NCBI GenBank assembly: GCA_012514505.1
Contig: JAAZAD010000276.1
Location: forward strand, 1-64,000
Direction: 5' to 3'
Origin: Rhodococcus sp. (in: high G+C Gram-positive bacteria)
Lineage (GTDB): Bacteria; Actinomycetota; Actinomycetes; Mycobacteriales; Mycobacteriaceae
DNA: 64,000 nt
Below the pieces are notes generated by a model. The model saw only the letters and a program-made list of their open reading frames with translations. It made no database searches and had not been told where the DNA came from. A program made the translations under genes and the position numbers. Every line of letters starts with the position of its first letter. Position 1 is the stretch's first letter. This document shows, piece after piece, positions 21,801-29,694 of this stretch.

Positions 21801-22849
21801 ATGCGGACCGGCCGACCAGCCCGGAGACCGCGCTGGTCGTCGGCGCGTTCGCAGATCTGCTGCCAGGCGATGTGAGCGAGCAGACGAACTTCTTCGCCGC
21901 GGGCGGCGAGAGTCTGGCAGCGGCCCGGCTGTGCCGCGTCCTCGCCGACGTCGGCTACGCGGTGACGGTCGCCGACGTACTCGAGGCACCCACCGCGGGT
22001 GCGCTGGCAGAGGTCCTGGCCGCCCGTGGCCCCGCAGCCACGAGCAGCAGCAGCCCGGTCACTTCCGCGGTTCCGGTTGACGACTCCGTCGCACGCTTCC
22101 CGCTCGCACCCCTGCAGCGCGCCTACGCGCTCGGCCGCGACGGCCTCGACGGTCAAGTGCGGTCCGACACCCTGTTCGCGCTCGTCCTCTCGCTCCCCGA
22201 TCACCTCCGCAGCGACGACGTGCATCGAGCCGTCCAACGGCTCACCGATGCCTGGGACGGGCTCCGATGCCGGCGAATCGGCGACGGCGAGCAGGGTGTC
22301 GCCCACGCCGCCGAGGTCCCGCTCGTGCGGGTGACGACACCGCTGCGCGAGTATCTGCCGCGACACCGACCGGACAGCGTCTGCGCGGTCATCGTCTCCG
22401 ACCTCGATCCGGACGAGGTGGGGCTGGCTGTCGACTACCTGGCACTGGACGCCCGCAGCCTCGTGACCTTCGCCTCGGCTGTGCTCGAGGTGGCAGACGG
22501 CGGCGAGATCCCGCCCCACGTGGATCCCGGGCTGACCGCGTTCGCTGCACACGCCCGCACCCTCCCGACCACGGCCACCGCCGGCGCACCAAAGGCCTCC
22601 GCCGACCTGCGGCTACCAGTCCACGCCGTCCCATCGGACACCACACCGTTCACCTCGCGACGCATGCTGCTGACCGATGTGGATGGGTTCAACCACACCG
22701 CTGACCGTGCCGGGGTGACCTCGAGCGTGCTCCTTCTGCACACCTTCGGTGCGGCGCTGGGTGATGCGCTGGACGCCCCCCGCGTCCCAGTTACCGTCCC
22801 GGTCTCGTACCGGCCGACGGAGAGCACCCCCGGCGCGGGTTCCGTGTAG
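18869..22849 (+). CDS. NRPS1, N-terminal part: Cy1-A(Cys-like)-PCP1-Cy2 (interrupted by TAG); no canonical start for the first about 90 codons
   Basis: Frame open from 18869; Cy1 motif PTQYAYLTGRDP at 18941; first standard start in frame is GTG 19148. A domain: YVIFTSGSTGTPKGVVMSH, FDLSVFDVFG, GGATEGGIWSN; PCP FFAAGGESL; Cy2 VDYLALDARSL. Confidence 0.8.
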   Translation, partial: STISITTNTDHDEETTRKLTLPTTPTQYAYLTGRDPAQPLGGIDCLGYVEFSESGVTGEQLQSAVDAASRHPALRSAIPTPDALVDIDRPAPTVRVHDLTDEDDDGEAAMTQIRERMAGIYFDLADGHTWEVELSLLGPGRSVIHLAVALSVADLVGITVLCTEIATHIAALRASDSEPEPGPGPRIDYADVRAALDSSTPQLPSVPGHVLATRVDALLDAPTLPAPTAGTTLPDPRVTRLATTIDEQAWSRLGDLADELGVTRAAMLLAVYAEALRRWTDDENRDFIVTVPGLSVAGTESHILDRTRIYAARCLDRPDRSAAESFTDSAAELRYRIAKGVDAVDELRHAVATGSGHRGLAPYVLTYSADRPVLPATASELLGHPTMIRSSTPQVIIDFQVYRFVAEEVSLSFDVRVGALADGVAEQLFVTTVEAVTALAEWTPERARSMKLTDLVTLPTHVRRHRDQLAGTEQLSRGYLHEDVQAAVARHPDHVALVCADRNDDRLTAVHEQLTYGEVDALAKNLAADLVRRTDANDIVALDLPKGPAQIIAALGVLYAGCAYLPMPEGLPASRRTAIMEAARPAVVLGPDDVPGPAIPAVPDEFVVREVGLDDPAYVIFTSGSTGTPKGVVMSHAAATNTVRDVRSRNRIEEDDALIPVAAMAFDLSVFDVFGVLGAGGRLICVGDLDSRDPFTWLRLIDEHQVTIWNSAPMLAEMLAAAAGPETPPLPLRRVLCSGDRIDRGLYERLAAIAPETTLVAMGGATEGGIWSNEFLVDANTVLRPDWASVPYGAPLTGQSYRVADASGRDCGAHVVGELWIGGTSLASGYLGDPTLTADRFVEHDDRLWYRTGDLGHWDGDDVLVIHGRNDAQVKIRGHRIELGDVEAHLRRVPEVADSVVFPFRDNTALGAGVVLTDDASRRIDGEGIVAAASGMLPAHMVPTRIDIWDSLPVTGNGKVDRAAVAAHAADAHRVTADADRPTSPETALVVGAFADLLPGDVSEQTNFFAAGGESLAAARLCRVLADVGYAVTVADVLEAPTAGALAEVLAARGPAATSSSSPVTSAVPVDDSVARFPLAPLQRAYALGRDGLDGQVRSDTLFALVLSLPDHLRSDDVHRAVQRLTDAWDGLRCRRIGDGEQGVAHAAEVPLVRVTTPLREYLPRHRPDSVCAVIVSDLDPDEVGLAVDYLALDARSLVTFASAVLEVADGGEIPPHVDPGLTAFAAHARTLPTTATAGAPKASADLRLPVHAVPSDTTPFTSRRMLLTDVDGFNHTADRAGVTSSVLLLHTFGAALGDALDAPRVPVTVPVSYRPTESTPGAGSV

Positions 22850-25800
22850 GTGCTCGGCAACTTCACCCACCTGGAAACAGTGACTGTCGAGGCCGACGAC
22901 GTCCCGGAGCGAACCGGAGCGCAACTGTGGGATCGGGTCGGCCAGGGCGCCGGAACCGCACCTGCGCCCGTCGCCGGGCGCGGTGACCACCGCATCGTTT
23001 TCACTTCGACTCTGGGGCTGGACTATTCGACGACCGATGCCGCCCTCGAGCCGGTGTGGTCGCTGACCGCGACACCCGGGGTCCTGATCGACTGCCAGGT
23101 GCTCGACCATCCGGACGGCATCGAGATCCGCTGGGATCACCCCGAATCCGTGCTCGACGAGGCGTTCCTGGACCACGCCGAGCGACGGTTCGCCGAACGG
23201 CTGGGCCTGATCACTGCGCCCTCTGAGCCCCCTGCGTCCCCTGCGCCGCCGACGAACGGGCTGCTGACCACCGACGAAGTGCTCGACGCCCTGCACCGAC
23301 GCTTCGGCTCGGGGACGGCCGCCGACAGTGGGCCGAACACGACACTGTTGCGCGGTATCGCGGATCGGCATCGCTCCGGTCTGCATCCGGACGACGGCAA
23401 GCCGCGCTGGACCGCCGGTGACGTCGCCGATCTGACAGCGATCCTCGACGGATCGGCACCGGAGACCTCATTGCTCGAGCACCCACGTCTGGCTCCCGAC
23501 GCCATGCTCGCCACGATGGATGCCTTCGCGTCGTTCATCGAAGACGTCACCGGTGAGATCGTCGACCGGGCCCGGACTCTGGGTCGAGAGGTGCGGGTCG
23601 TCGAACTCGGTGCTTCGATCGGCGACACGGTGAGCCGTCGGCTCGCCGCGTACGGAACGGACCACCGCTGGCAGTGCGTGGAACCGGACCGACTGCTGGC
23701 ACACATCGCCCATAGACGCGGCCTGCCGGTGCGGACCGACGTGCCCGCTACGGAGGCCGACGTCGTCGTGATCGGCGCGGCGGCACACCGCGACCCCCGG
23801 ATCCTTCGGCTGCTCGCCAGCGTGCCGCGCAGGGTCGACACCGTGCTCTGGGTGTGCGAGCCGACGCTCGACAGCCGAGCGATCCTGCTGTCGGCGGCGA
23901 TCCTGAACCCCGGTGTGCTGGACCAGCGGGTAGACGCACCGCTCTGGCACTGGTGCTCAGCGCTGCGTGAAAAGGGATTCACCCCGGTGCGCGCCGTCGA
24001 GCAGGGCGGCCTGGTGTCCGTGCGAGCGCACGTCTGTGCGCCGACGCCACGCACACCGGAGCCCATTGTCGAACCTGTTGCGCCGCGGTCGAATGAGCCC
24101 TCGATCGACGCGACAAGGATCGCCATCGCCTGGCGCGACTGCCTGGAGCTGCCGACCGACCCCGAACCGGACACCGACTTCTTCGAGGTCGGCGGGGACT
24201 CATTGAATGGGACCCGGATGATCTCCCGGTTGACGGCCGACGGTTTCGCGGGCGCTCGGCTGGTGGATCTGTTCAACGCCCCGAAGTTCGGCGACTTCTG
24301 CGCGAGACTTCTCACCGATCCGGCGACCGACGACGGCGTCAGAGACGATGTGAACCGGTTTCCACTGACGGCAGTACAGCGCGCCTACCTGGCAGGCCGA
24401 GACCCGGAGCAGATCCTCGGGGGCAACAACGCCCACTGCTACTTCGAGCTGACTGTCGAGCACCTTGACATGGCGGCCCTGACCCGCGCGGTGGCGCTGG
24501 TCGTCGCACGTCATCCGTCGCTGCGTTCACGGGTGGTCGAGGCCTGGACAGGCGAAGTGGTCGCTGGACACGCGAACTCGGCACCGCAGTCGTGCACGGA
24601 TCCGCGCGCGGCAACCGAGTCCGAGTCGATCGACCCGACCGTGCCCGGTGCGCTGCGGGTTCGCGTCGGTCCCGCAGTCGACGGCACATCCGTGGTCGGT
24701 ATCGGGATGGACAACCTCTGGCTCGACGGCCAGTCGATGTTCCTCGTGCTCGACGAGCTCAGCCGCTCCTACCGCGGCGAATCCCTCGCGCCGCCGGTCG
24801 AACTCACGTTGGCCGACTACCTCGCCGACCACGTGGAACTCGTGCGGCCGACGGTGCCGGATTCGCGGCTGGCCGCAGTCGTCGCGCAGCTCCCGCCGCC
24901 GCCGAAGATCTGGGGCAGGCCATTGACCGAAGTCGTCGCGCCGCGCTTCGATCGCGTCGAGACACTCGTCCCGGCGGCTCAGTGGACCCAGATTCGACGC
25001 TGGGCGGCCAGTCGGCGAATCTCGTCGAACGCCGTCGTCCTGGCCGCCTACGCCCGCGCCATGGGTCGGTGGGCGTCGACCGACGCGCTGACGGTCAACG
25101 TCACCCAGTTCGACCGCGACCCGGGAGTGCCCTCGGCTGCGGGCATCGCCGGCGATTTCACCCGCCTGTTCCTGGCCGGAATCGACGACGTTGCGGCCGA
25201 CTTCCCCGTGCTGGTCCAGACCGTGCAGAAGGCGGTGATCCAAGGGATGAGCGAGCCCGAGTACGCAACCACCGAGGTCTGCAGGCACCTGCTGGCATCC
25301 CGCGGGACACCGGTCGAGGCCCTCTTCCCGATCGTCTTCACATCGGGCCTCGGGCTGTCACCGACGGGCCGCGCCGACATCGAACAGCATCTGCTCGGAC
25401 GGCTGGAACGCGTGCGATCGCAGACCCCGCAGGTCGCGCTCGACCTGCAGGTCACCGAGAGCAGCGCGGGACTGCGCCTGACGGCCGATTTCGTCACCGA
25501 ACTGTTCCTCGCCAACGATGTCCGTGGTTGCCTCGACGAACTGACCGCTACTCTGCGCGACTGCCGTGTCGACGACGCGTCCCCAGTCGCCGATGAATCC
25601 GGGATCGCCGAACGAGTCGCGCGCGCCTGGTCGTCGACTCTCGGGGTACCGGACGTCGTCTCCGATACGAACTTCTTCACTTCCGGCGGTGACTCGCTCA
25701 AGGCCACCGCACTGATGCGACGCCTCACCGAGGACGGCGTCGACGGTCTCTCGCTGCGCACACTTCTGGAGAACCCTCGGTTCGGCGACTTCGTCGACTC

Positions 25801-25864
25801 GATGTCGCCGAAATCGGTCACGCCCGCCGGATCATTCGCGACATTCGAGGAGGGCGTCCTGTGA
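22850..25864 (+). CDS. NRPS1, C-terminal part: rest of Cy2, methyltransferase-like domain, PCP2, Cy3, PCP3
   Basis: Same frame as the preceding ORF, separated by one TAG (22847-22849); starts within a Cy motif (VLGNFT). MT-like VVELGASIGDTVSRRLA; PCP2 FFEVGGDSLNG; Cy3 MDNLWLDGQSM; PCP3 FFTSGGDSLKA. Confidence 0.82.
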   Translation: MLGNFTHLETVTVEADDVPERTGAQLWDRVGQGAGTAPAPVAGRGDHRIVFTSTLGLDYSTTDAALEPVWSLTATPGVLIDCQVLDHPDGIEIRWDHPESVLDEAFLDHAERRFAERLGLITAPSEPPASPAPPTNGLLTTDEVLDALHRRFGSGTAADSGPNTTLLRGIADRHRSGLHPDDGKPRWTAGDVADLTAILDGSAPETSLLEHPRLAPDAMLATMDAFASFIEDVTGEIVDRARTLGREVRVVELGASIGDTVSRRLAAYGTDHRWQCVEPDRLLAHIAHRRGLPVRTDVPATEADVVVIGAAAHRDPRILRLLASVPRRVDTVLWVCEPTLDSRAILLSAAILNPGVLDQRVDAPLWHWCSALREKGFTPVRAVEQGGLVSVRAHVCAPTPRTPEPIVEPVAPRSNEPSIDATRIAIAWRDCLELPTDPEPDTDFFEVGGDSLNGTRMISRLTADGFAGARLVDLFNAPKFGDFCARLLTDPATDDGVRDDVNRFPLTAVQRAYLAGRDPEQILGGNNAHCYFELTVEHLDMAALTRAVALVVARHPSLRSRVVEAWTGEVVAGHANSAPQSCTDPRAATESESIDPTVPGALRVRVGPAVDGTSVVGIGMDNLWLDGQSMFLVLDELSRSYRGESLAPPVELTLADYLADHVELVRPTVPDSRLAAVVAQLPPPPKIWGRPLTEVVAPRFDRVETLVPAAQWTQIRRWAASRRISSNAVVLAAYARAMGRWASTDALTVNVTQFDRDPGVPSAAGIAGDFTRLFLAGIDDVAADFPVLVQTVQKAVIQGMSEPEYATTEVCRHLLASRGTPVEALFPIVFTSGLGLSPTGRADIEQHLLGRLERVRSQTPQVALDLQVTESSAGLRLTADFVTELFLANDVRGCLDELTATLRDCRVDDASPVADESGIAERVARAWSSTLGVPDVVSDTNFFTSGGDSLKATALMRRLTEDGVDGLSLRTLLENPRFGDFVDSMSPKSVTPAGSFATFEEGVL

Positions 25865-28800
25865 TGATCGACCATCTTCATCGACGACTCACCGCCGCGG
25901 GCATCGAACTGTGGCGCGATTCCGGACGGCTGCACTACCGGGCGCCGCATGGGGCGTTGACGGACGAATTCCGGGCGGCGATCCTAGCCAACCGCGATGC
26001 ACTGCTCGCCGATCTGTCGCGAGAGAGCTTCCCTCTCACCGAAATCCAGGCCGGGTACCTGGTAGGCCGGACCGCGGCGTACGCAGACGGCGGAGTCGGC
26101 TGTCAGGGCTACCACCAATTCGACCTGGATCTGACCGCGGCCGGAGTCTCGGCCGCCGACCGCGCCAGCGCGGTCCGTGCGGCGTGGGGCCAGGTGGTCG
26201 ATGCACATCCCATGCTGCGGATGCGCATCGACCCGGATCGCTTCGAACAGTGGGTGGACGCGACGTTGGACGTGCCCCTGGAGGTGACCGAGTACCCCGA
26301 CCAGGCAGCGGCCGACCAGGCCGGCGCCCAGCTCGGAGACCGCCTGGTGTGGCACGTCTACGACCCGTCCGAGGATCGACCGCTGCTCGACGCCGCCGTA
26401 GTGCTCGGCGAGAATACCGCCGTGCTGCACCTGTCGGTAGATCTGCTCGTCACCGACTACGTCGGGATCCGGACCATCCTCGACGACTTCGACCGCGCTC
26501 TGGGCGGCGGGGCCGTCCGCCGGCCGGCAGCCACCTTCAGGGAGTATCTGCAGGCAGACCGCCGCCATCGCGCGACGTGCGAGTATCGGGCGCTGCGACG
26601 GAGCGCCGAGGAATACTGGTCACGCCGAATCCTCGAGATGCCCGCGCCCCTGCGCTTTCCGCCCGCACCGACACAAGACGCGGTGCCCGATCGCCACATC
26701 TCACCGAGCTATTCACGACGCTCGCAGCGACTATCCTCCGGCGAATGGGAACGCCTGTGCGCGAACGCCGCCGAGCTCGAAGCGACGCCCGTCGCGCTGA
26801 TCCTGGCCGAGCTCGGCGCGGTGGCGGCCGCGCACTCACCGAACGCTGCGGCGACCGTGATGATGACGAGGGTCGACCGCCGGCCGATCGTCGCCGACGT
26901 CGAGCGGATCGTCGGCGACTTCACTTCCACCCTCGTGGTGAGCCTGCCGTCGGGAAATGATCGGGACGCGGCCGTCCGCGCCGTCCGCGACGACGTCTTC
27001 GCAGGGTTGGAGTATGCCGCGTTCTCCGGGATGGAGGTGGCGCGCCGGTTGGCCGACGATGCTCGCACCGAGACCGTGATGCCCGTGGTGGTCACCTATA
27101 CCGTCGACGCCGCCGGCTCGCGGGCCCCGCGTTACCTGACTCCGCGCGCCGGAACCGGACGCAGCCGGACCCCGCAGGTTCTACTCGACATCCAAATCAC
27201 CCCGCTGCCCGACGGCGTGGCTATCGACTGGGACTCGCGCGACGACGGTTTCGACCCCGACGTGCTCGACGCCGCGTTCATCGACTTCGTCGCGCGGCTG
27301 CGTCGTGCGGCGGAGACCGGCGAACCCGATGTCGAGACCGCGCTCGCGGCCGCCCACGCGCGACTCGCCCCGACCGGCCGAGCGGTCGCGGAGTTGGCCG
27401 CTGACAGCGAACAGACGGTCCGGCAGATAGTGGCCTGGCATCTCGCCCGCGCCGGGATGGACCGACCTCTGCCAGTGGAGGAAGTGGCCCGACGCCTCGG
27501 CGCCGCACGGCACACGCCGCTGGTGCGGCGGTGGATCGACGAGCTCACCGCCACAGGCATGGTCGCTCACGGTGACCACGGCATCTACCTGACCGCGCCG
27601 CCGGTGCCGCTCGACGAGAGCTTCGAGCAGTGGCGACACATCCGTAGACGGGCAGCCGACATCGACTACGGCGACCGCCAGCTCGCGTACGTGGAAGATT
27701 GTCTGCGTTCCCTGGAGGGCCTGCTGAACGGCAGCGTCGATCCGCTCGCGCTGCTCTTTCCCGACGGCGAGTTCGACGTCGCGCGCGCCGCGTACGACGA
27801 CAACCTGGTCGCCCGCTACCTCAACGGACTCTGTGCGGCCGGTATCCGCGCCGCCGCGGAATCTGCTCGGTCTCCCCTGCGAATCCTGGAAGTAGGCGGC
27901 GGGGTGGGCGGCACCACCCGGACCGTGCTCGCCGAGCTGGCCGGGTACCACGTCGACTATTTGTTCACCGACGTCTCCCGCTTCTTCCTCGACGCCGCGG
28001 CTCGGCAATGGCCGCAGATCCGCACCGCCATGTTCGACGTGAACGACGACGCGGGCCCTCCCGGCGAGACCGGCGAGGGCTTCGACGTAATCCTGTGCGC
28101 CAATGTGCTGCACAACGCACGCGACATTCCGGCCGCCCTCGACCGGCTCCGCCGACTCCTGCGCCCGGGCGGCGCGCTGGCCATCATCGACTCCACGGCA
28201 CCGTCGGCGGCACTGATGGCGACTATGGAGTTCAAAGACGGCCTGGAAGACAGTCGCGACGTCCGCGCCGAATCGGGGTCACCCTTCTTGCTGCTGCCTC
28301 AATGGCGCGAGGTCCTCGCCGGCGATGCGGTGATCGCCTATCCGCCGACCGGTCACGCCTTGGAGACCGCCGGCCAGCATCTGTTCTGGGTTGCCGGGAA
28401 CACGTCGCCGTCACCCGACGCGTTGCGGCAGGTCGCCCAGATCTGGTCTGAGGTGCTCGACGTGCCCGTCGACCAACTGCGGCCCGACTCCGACTTCGTG
28501 GAGCTCGGCGGCGACTCGCTCCTGTTGGCGCGATGCGTCGGACGGTTGCGTCGGGAACTGGACTGGGCCGAGCCCTCGGCATGGGACCGGGTGTATCGCC
28601 GGATCGTGGCAGACCCCACCGTCGCGGGTTGCGTGGCAGCCCTCACCGGCCGGTTCGCGGGCGAGACGCCGAACGCCGACCGACCCGACACCGAACCAGC
28701 TCGCCTGAACGCGCCGCAGTGGGTCGCAGTCGCCGAACCGACGCCGGCCGCTGCGCCCGCCGACGTGCGACTGATCGAACTCGTGGCGCCGACCGTCTCT

Positions 28801-29694
28801 TCGGCGACGCCGATCGTGCTCGTCCACGACGGTTCCGGCGGGCTGGGACCGTACCGGGAGCTCATCGGTGAGCTCGCCGCGCACGTCGACGGCGGGGTCT
28901 ACGGCATCGAACGCTCGCCAGGCGACGGCTATCTCGATATCCCCGTCGAGCAGCTCTTCACCGTCCTGCAACGAAGCTACGCGAGGTCCCTGCTGAATCT
29001 CGGTCCCTCGTCGTTCCACCTGGTCGGATTCTGTATGGGGGGACTCATCGCCGCGGGGACGGCAACGCTGCTCGAGTCGCACGGCGTCACCGCGGCCGTC
29101 ACCGTAATCAGTTCCTACCGCATCCCGTTCCGGCTGGCCGACGAAGTGCTCACCGATTACGCCTTCGCCAAAGCCCTCGGATGGCATCCCGCCGACTTCG
29201 GGATCGTCGTCGACGACGATCAGGTCGGGCAGACGCTCACCGCCATCCGGGCCGCAGGTCACCGAACGATCGACGCCACGGTGGTCGCCGACCACGCTCC
29301 CGAGGGCTTGACCGATGCGCTACGAGCAGCGCCGCCGACGGTTGCCGATCGCGTCCGTAGCGCGCTCGGCACCGATGGACGCGACGGGATCACCGACGAC
29401 GTCCTGCTCGGCATGCGCGAGACCTTTGTGCACAGCGTCGCCGCGGTCGCGGCCTGGCGTCAGCCGGTGATGCTGACTCCGGCGACCTTCCTTCGACAGG
29501 AGAAACCGATGAGCTATCTACCGTCCCTCGGTGAGGACATGTCCGCGTTCTGGCGGTCGCACTGCGTCGGCGGCCTCGGTGTCATCGACGTCGCAGGCGA
29601 TCATTTCACCTGTCTTACCGGTGAAAACGCACAGAACGTCGCGCAACTGCTGGCCGAGCTGACGCCGCTCGGATGCGAACGGGAGGTCCGGTGA
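25861..29694 (+). CDS. NRPS2: TubC-type docking domain-Cy4-methyltransferase-PCP4-thioesterase
   Basis: N-terminus HRRLTAAGIELWRDSGRLHYRAPHGALTDEFRAAILANRDALLADL (TubC_D-like); Cy4 VDLLVTDYVG; MT ILEVGGGVGGTTRTVL; PCP FVELGGDSLLLA; TE LVGFCMGG. Confidence 0.88.
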   Translation: MMIDHLHRRLTAAGIELWRDSGRLHYRAPHGALTDEFRAAILANRDALLADLSRESFPLTEIQAGYLVGRTAAYADGGVGCQGYHQFDLDLTAAGVSAADRASAVRAAWGQVVDAHPMLRMRIDPDRFEQWVDATLDVPLEVTEYPDQAAADQAGAQLGDRLVWHVYDPSEDRPLLDAAVVLGENTAVLHLSVDLLVTDYVGIRTILDDFDRALGGGAVRRPAATFREYLQADRRHRATCEYRALRRSAEEYWSRRILEMPAPLRFPPAPTQDAVPDRHISPSYSRRSQRLSSGEWERLCANAAELEATPVALILAELGAVAAAHSPNAAATVMMTRVDRRPIVADVERIVGDFTSTLVVSLPSGNDRDAAVRAVRDDVFAGLEYAAFSGMEVARRLADDARTETVMPVVVTYTVDAAGSRAPRYLTPRAGTGRSRTPQVLLDIQITPLPDGVAIDWDSRDDGFDPDVLDAAFIDFVARLRRAAETGEPDVETALAAAHARLAPTGRAVAELAADSEQTVRQIVAWHLARAGMDRPLPVEEVARRLGAARHTPLVRRWIDELTATGMVAHGDHGIYLTAPPVPLDESFEQWRHIRRRAADIDYGDRQLAYVEDCLRSLEGLLNGSVDPLALLFPDGEFDVARAAYDDNLVARYLNGLCAAGIRAAAESARSPLRILEVGGGVGGTTRTVLAELAGYHVDYLFTDVSRFFLDAAARQWPQIRTAMFDVNDDAGPPGETGEGFDVILCANVLHNARDIPAALDRLRRLLRPGGALAIIDSTAPSAALMATMEFKDGLEDSRDVRAESGSPFLLLPQWREVLAGDAVIAYPPTGHALETAGQHLFWVAGNTSPSPDALRQVAQIWSEVLDVPVDQLRPDSDFVELGGDSLLLARCVGRLRRELDWAEPSAWDRVYRRIVADPTVAGCVAALTGRFAGETPNADRPDTEPARLNAPQWVAVAEPTPAAAPADVRLIELVAPTVSSATPIVLVHDGSGGLGPYRELIGELAAHVDGGVYGIERSPGDGYLDIPVEQLFTVLQRSYARSLLNLGPSSFHLVGFCMGGLIAAGTATLLESHGVTAAVTVISSYRIPFRLADEVLTDYAFAKALGWHPADFGIVVDDDQVGQTLTAIRAAGHRTIDATVVADHAPEGLTDALRAAPPTVADRVRSALGTDGRDGITDDVLLGMRETFVHSVAAVAAWRQPVMLTPATFLRQEKPMSYLPSLGEDMSAFWRSHCVGGLGVIDVAGDHFTCLTGENAQNVAQLLAELTPLGCEREVR

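Noticed and set aside
20102-22552. Long antisense ORF (816 aa, - strand) opposite NRPS1
   Set aside because: Low-complexity antisense translation of a high-GC coding strand; no domain motifs; the + strand has clear NRPS motifs.
24592-25596. Arg-rich + strand ORFs in alternate frames across the NRPS genes (e.g. 334 aa)
   Set aside because: Arg/Pro-rich frame-shifted translation typical of GC-rich DNA.
22850-25864. Treating the second half of NRPS1 as an independent gene starting at GTG 22850
   Set aside because: It starts inside a Cy core motif, is in frame with the upstream ORF, and has no Shine-Dalgarno; a split gene or lesion is more likely.
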